Of a stretch of 7,184 nt of DNA, positions 4,722 through 7,184 are shown piece by piece. The number at the start of each line of letters is the position of its first letter. Position 1 is the first letter of the stretch. Origin of the DNA: Candidatus Staskawiczbacteria bacterium RIFCSPHIGHO2_02_FULL_34_10 (GTDB taxonomy: Bacteria > Patescibacteriota > Minisyncoccia > Minisyncoccales > Staskawiczbacteraceae). The notes below the pieces were generated by a model, which was given only the letters and a program-made list of their open reading frames with translations, was not told the origin of the DNA and did no database searches. The translations under genes and the position numbers were made by a program. The DNA is taken from the NCBI GenBank assembly GCA_001821915.1, contig MHOR01000018.1, forward strand, positions 637 through 7,820, read 5' to 3'.

Positions 4722-4744
4722 AAATATGTAATGTATAGTAATAT
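4716..4744 (+). promoter_or_regulatory. Promoter of the 73-residue gene
   Basis: TTGCAT (4716-4721), a 17-bp spacer and TAATAT (4739-4744). The -35 overlaps the start codon of the divergent 119-residue gene, so the two starts may interfere. Transcription would begin near 4751. Confidence 0.6.
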
Positions 4745-4795
4745 TTTAGACAGTGAGATTGAATTTTTTAATCTTTTGACAACAAGGAGACGATC

Positions 4796-5017
4796 GTGAA
4801 GAGTGAAACAATTACGATTGACCTGCAAAAACTAGAAGCCCTATTATCAAAGAAGCGTATCGTGGATGATGCAGTTTTATACCAAGTATTCCGCAAATCA
4901 CGTGAGTTATGGGAAGAATCAGTGCGCTTAAAACTTCCGGAAAATTTCCGCCAAGAAATATTCTTGTTTGGAGAGTGGATTAGCGAAAACATCATTCGCC
5001 GTCCGAAAAGTTTGTAA
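4796..5017 (+). CDS. Unrecognised 73-residue helical protein in a free-standing plus-strand cassette
   Basis: No family recognised. The product is mostly helical and charged: ITIDLQKLEALLSKKR, a second helix around VLYQVFRKSRELWEESVRL, then FRQEIFLFGEWISENIIRR. The size and charge would suit a small regulator or partner protein, but no DNA-binding motif can be named. The start is GTG at 4796, chosen because AAGGAGA (4784-4790) lies five bases upstream. It has its own promoter and a textbook terminator directly after the stop. GC is 40% by count (88/222). Like the gene at 4013 it is a single-gene unit pointing against the host genes. Confidence 0.8.
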   Translation: MKSETITIDLQKLEALLSKKRIVDDAVLYQVFRKSRELWEESVRLKLPENFRQEIFLFGEWISENIIRRPKSL

Positions 5018-5023
5018 GGCTTC

Positions 5024-5053
5024 CCAGTTGCGCCCAGCAACTGGTCTTTTTAT
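5024..5053 (+). terminator. Rho-independent terminator of the 73-residue gene
   Basis: CCAGTTGC (5024-5031) pairs with GCAACTGG (5037-5044) around a 5-base loop, followed by TCTTTTTATTT. Confidence 0.9.
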
Positions 5054-5081
5054 TTCAAATTTATTATTTTCAAATTGATTT

Positions 5082-5111
5082 CCTGTCTGCGTGCGTTTAC
5101 GCACAGGCAGG
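5082..5111. repeat. GC-rich palindrome downstream of ychF
   Basis: CCTGTCTGCGTGCG pairs with CGCACAGGCAGG around TTTA with one bulge and a wobble. AT-rich CAAATT-type sequence flanks it on both sides. It resembles the other inserted palindromes in this window but has no close copy here. It may act as an end structure for the ychF transcript. Confidence 0.7.
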
Positions 5112-5141
5112 CAAATTGTAAATTTCAAATTTACGGATTAT

Positions 5142-5218
5142 CCGTGCTTAAATTCAATCACCCATTTGACTCGCTTCGCTCACTCAGGATCATCGAATTT
5201 AGCCGTGCTTAAATTCAA
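5142..5218 (-). repeat. Duplicated ychF 3' end flanking a short insert
   Basis: CCGTGCTTAAATTCAA occurs exactly at 5142-5157 and 5203-5218. The second copy is the end of ychF (encoding EFKHG). The first also encodes IEFKHG and a stop in one frame. The 45 bp between hold GACTCGCTTCGCTCACTCA, GC-rich and partly symmetrical. This looks like an insertion with a long target duplication that supplied a new, nearly identical C-terminus. Confidence 0.7.
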
Positions 5219-6278
5219 CGACATCCCCATCTTTCACCACATACTCTTTCCCTTCCGTGCGAATTAATCCTGTCTGGCGAGCATTTGCATAACTGCCTAC
5301 TTTTAATAAATCTTCCCAAAATACAACTTCTGCTTTTACGAATTTTTTCTCGAAGTCACTGTGAATCACGCCCGCCGCTTGTGGAGCTTTATCTCCCCTG
5401 TGAATCGTCCACGCCCTTGTTTCATCTTCTCCAGTGGTTAAAAAAGTTTGCAAACCCAATAATTCGTAAGATTTTTTAATTAAAATATCGGTTCCCGATA
5501 ACTCTGAAAATCCTAATCCAACCCTTTCTTCTTTATTTAGTCCTTCTGATTCATACTCTGCAGCAATATCCAAAACCACATAATTTAACCTTGTGGAAGC
5601 GATAGCGTCCACAAGGTTATAATTTGAAGTTTCTAGTGAAACTTCTTCTGGTTTGCCGTTTAGTAAATATAAACGAGGTTTAAAAGTTAAAAGTTGAAAG
5701 TTTTTTAAAATTACCGCTTCGTCTTCTATAAAGTTTTGATCTATTAAAACTTTTTGCTGGCTTAAAAATCCTTTTGCCTTTTGTAAAACTTCATTTTCTT
5801 TAATAGATTCTTTCTTCCCTGTTCGCACATCCCCCGCCAAGCCGTCAATTCTTTTATTAACCGTTTCCAAATCTTTTAAAATCAGTTCCACATCTAAAAT
5901 TTCTTTTTCTTTAAATGGATTTATCTCTGTTTGGGTATTAATAATATCAGGGTTTTTAAATGCCCGCAACACGTATAAAATAGCATCGGTTTCGCGAATA
6001 TTTGCCAAAAACTTATTGCCCAAGCCTTCACCTTCTGAAGCCCCTTTTACTAAACCGGCAATGTCCATAAAGTCCACCGTGGCATATATTTTTTTAACAC
6101 TTTTTGAAAACTCAGCCAGTTTATCAACTCGTTCGTCGGGAACCAAAACGACCCCAACATTGGGGTCTATGGTGGCAAATGGATAGTTGGCAATCAGCAC
6201 CTGCTTTTTGGTTAATGTTTTAAATAAGGTGGATTTACCAACATTAGGCAATCCAACAATTCCGATAGATAGTGACAT
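5199..6278 (-). CDS. ychF: YchF/OLA1-family translation-associated ATPase
   Basis: The 359-residue protein matches the family length. P-loop GLPNVGKST is at 9-17, ANYPFATIDPN (30-40) is the switch region, and DIAGLVKGASEGEGLGNKFL starts at 72. The C-terminal TGS domain (about 275-359) has the signature RAWTIHRGDKAPQAAGVIHSDFEKKF and ends in EYVVKDGDVVEF. YchF proteins bind ribosomes and hydrolyse ATP in preference to GTP, acting in translation and stress control. The specificity loop here reads N206-G-K-P-E, which differs from both NKxD of GTPases and the NxxE usual in YchF. A 34-bp palindrome lies in frame within the codons for LVDAIASTRL (about 221-230), just after this loop, in a variable region. 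The start is ATG 6278, without a Shine-Dalgarno. A TAGACA-17-TAAAAA pair (6325-6297) may be the promoter. The last codons are duplicated downstream. Confidence 0.97.
   Translation of the reverse strand: MSLSIGIVGLPNVGKSTLFKTLTKKQVLIANYPFATIDPNVGVVLVPDERVDKLAEFSKSVKKIYATVDFMDIAGLVKGASEGEGLGNKFLANIRETDAILYVLRAFKNPDIINTQTEINPFKEKEILDVELILKDLETVNKRIDGLAGDVRTGKKESIKENEVLQKAKGFLSQQKVLIDQNFIEDEAVILKNFQLLTFKPRLYLLNGKPEEVSLETSNYNLVDAIASTRLNYVVLDIAAEYESEGLNKEERVGLGFSELSGTDILIKKSYELLGLQTFLTTGEDETRAWTIHRGDKAPQAAGVIHSDFEKKFVKAEVVFWEDLLKVGSYANARQTGLIRTEGKEYVVKDGDVVEFKHG
5586..5619 (-). repeat. Palindrome inside ychF
   Basis: TAACCTTGTGGA (5586-5597) pairs perfectly over 12 bp with TCCACAAGGTTA (5608-5619); GC/GC pairs close an inner GATA loop. 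The frame is kept through it, and the gene's core motifs lie elsewhere. Whether it is inserted or only a strong chance hairpin needs comparison with relatives. Confidence 0.8.
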
Positions 6279-6336
6279 AATCTTATTTATAATACATTTT
6301 TATCATTTTTATAACTATTTGTCTATTATTTTATTG

Positions 6337-6367
6337 CAAAAAAAATAACCCGTTTTAAAGAGCTATT
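6337..6367 (-). terminator. Probable terminator of the response-regulator gene
   Basis: On the minus strand AATAGCTC (6367-6360) pairs with GGGTTATT (6351-6344) using two wobbles, around an 8-base loop, then eight T follow. It lies about 30 bp after the stop at 6398 and ahead of ychF. Confidence 0.55.
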
Positions 6368-6397
6368 TTTATATATGTTTTAAAATATTTTAATAAC

Positions 6398-6775
6398 TTA
6401 TTTCAATCTTTTTTTTATTCTTTCAACAACATCATCTAAAGTAGTATCTGTTTTAATAATATATTCAAAGGCACTATTTTCTATCGCCTGAGCAATTTTT
6501 TGACTATCCATTATAGCTGTAAGGATAATAATTTTTGCATTTTTGCCCCATTCGTCTTCACGAAGCTCTTTTAGCATTGTTATTCCATCCATTCTAGGCA
6601 TTATAAGATCTAGTAAAATTAAATCAGGATGTTTTTCTAAAGAAATATTCAATCCTTCTTCGCCATCTTTAGCTTCAATAGCTAAAAAACCTTCTTCTGT
6701 TAATTTTTTAACTAAAATACTTCTATAAGAGCCGTCATCTTCAATAATCAAAATACTTTGTTTATTTTTTGACAT
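6398..6775 (-). CDS. Receiver-only two-component response regulator
   Basis: The 125-residue protein is a CheY-like receiver domain with no output domain. The acidic cluster E12-D13-D14 binds magnesium, D56 in LLDLIMPRMDG is the phosphoacceptor, T86 follows strand 4, and K108 in YIIKTD is the conserved lysine. All catalytic positions are present, so it should be phosphorylated by a histidine kinase or small phosphodonor; no kinase is in the window. It may act by protein contact or as a phosphorelay step. The start is ATG 6775, without a Shine-Dalgarno. An extended -10 promoter sits about 60 bp upstream (6833-6841) and a likely terminator follows the stop, so it is probably a single-gene unit. 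GC in a counted 180-base stretch is 58/180, about 32%, clearly below the plus-strand cassettes. Confidence 0.95.
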   Translation of the reverse strand: MSKNKQSILIIEDDGSYRSILVKKLTEEGFLAIEAKDGEEGLNISLEKHPDLILLDLIMPRMDGITMLKELREDEWGKNAKIIILTAIMDSQKIAQAIENSAFEYIIKTDTTLDDVVERIKKRLK

Positions 6776-6832
6776 ACATATAATGTATTAAGATAGTAAT
6801 ATAGCTTAATTTAAATTTAATATATATTTTTT

Positions 6833-6841
6833 ATTATACCA
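6833..6841 (-). promoter_or_regulatory. Extended -10 promoter of the response-regulator gene
   Basis: On the minus strand TGGTATAAT (6841-6833) is a perfect extended -10. The -35 is poor (TTTTGT), as is common with extended -10 promoters. The start site would be near 6826, about 50 bases before the ATG. Confidence 0.65.
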
Positions 6842-7051
6842 TAAAAATAAGCTAGACAAAATAAACGGTGGATACTGCGTTGAGCCCTATTTCTATAATA
6901 CTAAATATTTTATCACAAAATATTTATTGCATATGTTCTGAAAAATATTTTTCTGTAAATTGACTTAAAATAACCATAATTAAAAAAATAATATAACTTA
7001 AGGGGGTAGGTAAAAATATATTCATTATAAAATCTACGGTATATATATTTA
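6842..7051. other. AT-rich intergenic stretch, no gene seen
   Basis: About 210 bp of low-GC sequence with runs of A and T. The only longer frame (minus strand, 6913-7107) is rich in Lys, Tyr and Ile, has no ribosome site and runs into the structured GC-rich element, so I do not call it. I see no tRNA or clear RNA gene here. Confidence 0.6.
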
Positions 7052-7173
7052 TGTTGTGGGCCCTGCGGGAATCGCAGCCCAAATTTATTTGGGTGAGCCT
7101 TGCCCATCGCCCCTCAGACGATGGGCGGGAAACCGCCTCTCCTCATCTTACCCGCCTAAATTTTGTGTTGTGG
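7052..7173 (+). ncRNA. GC-rich structured element of unknown identity, bounded by 8-bp direct repeats
   Basis: About 105 bp with dense pairing: CTGCG/CGCAG (within 7062-7076), CCCAAAT/ATTTGGG, GCCCATCG/CGATGGGC with a 9-base loop, and GGCGG-GAAA-CCGCC, a GNRA-capped hairpin when read on the plus strand. GGGTGAG pairs with CTTACCC across the last two hairpins with a G-T wobble; read on the minus strand this would be an A-C mismatch, so the plus strand is the likelier RNA. TGTTGTGG occurs at 7052-7059 and 7166-7173, as a target duplication would. It does not match 4.5S/SRP, tmRNA, RNase P, 5S or any riboswitch that I can recall. It could be a mobile palindromic element or a real small RNA. Confidence 0.45.
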
Positions 7174-7175
7174 TC

Positions 7176-7184
7176 ATTATACCA
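7176..7184 (-). promoter_or_regulatory. Extended -10 box at the right edge
   Basis: TGGTATAAT on the minus strand (7184-7176), identical to the box ahead of the response-regulator gene. Any -35 is beyond the window. Transcription would run through the structured element, giving a possible opposite-strand RNA. Confidence 0.4.

Noticed and set aside
4013..5053. Integron gene cassettes
   Set aside because: No attC-like site with conserved core sites between the small genes, mixed with oppositely oriented host genes, and each cassette has its own promoter and terminator.
4768..5128. Minus-strand frames overlapping the 73-residue gene
   Set aside because: They run through the terminator hairpin and have no start signals; the plus-strand gene has a full set.
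6913..7107. 64-codon minus-strand frame
   Set aside because: Biased Tyr/Lys/Ile composition from AT-rich DNA, no ribosome site, and its first codons lie in the structured GC-rich element.
7060..7165. SRP/4.5S, tmRNA, RNase P, 5S or common riboswitch
   Set aside because: The diagnostic conserved strings of these RNAs are absent on both strands.

Overview
The window looks like part of the genome of a low-GC, streamlined bacterium, most likely a member of the Candidate Phyla Radiation (Patescibacteria, Parcubacteria-like). This is an inference from three things: a 23S rRNA gene full of insertions, host genes without visible Shine-Dalgarno sites, and a small conserved-looking 119-residue protein of a type I associate with these genomes. 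No 16S, 5S, tRNA or CRISPR is visible.

Region 1-2260 (minus strand) holds the 5' third of a 23S rRNA gene, which runs off the left edge, plus its leader and a consensus promoter (TTGACA-17-TAAAAT). The conserved rRNA segments look intact, but four insertions interrupt them, at hairpins corresponding roughly to E. coli helices 10, 13, 16 and 25. Two of the insertions carry small plus-strand genes, antisense to the rRNA. The one in helix 13 is complete: promoter, Shine-Dalgarno, 63-codon ORF, terminator. The one at the left edge shows only the end of an ORF and a terminator. These two share a ~72-bp right end. The insertions fold at their ends into long AT-rich double strands, as expected of excised intervening sequences.

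Region 2315-6775 carries five minus-strand host genes: an MscS-type conserved-TM-helix membrane protein, an RluA-family pseudouridine synthase, the 119-residue protein, the YchF/OLA1 ATPase, and a receiver-only response regulator. Between them sit two more small plus-strand genes (4013-4288, 4796-5017). Each has a strong Shine-Dalgarno, a likely promoter lying on the start region of the divergent host gene, and a hairpin terminator. Their GC is 40-46% by hand count, against roughly a third in a counted stretch of the response-regulator gene.

GC-rich palindromes are scattered through the window. One double-hairpin element occurs between genes (3057-3112), and a related 66-bp copy lies in frame inside the RluA gene. 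Other palindromes lie in frame inside ychF and the 119-residue gene. They resemble in behaviour the Rickettsia palindromic elements, which insert into coding sequence without breaking it.

Region 6842-7184 is AT-rich and apparently gene-free, except for a ~105-bp GC-rich structured element bounded by 8-bp direct repeats. The main point of interest is the combination of gene-carrying rRNA insertions, dispersed promoter-ORF-terminator cassettes of foreign character, and palindromic elements tolerated inside proteins.
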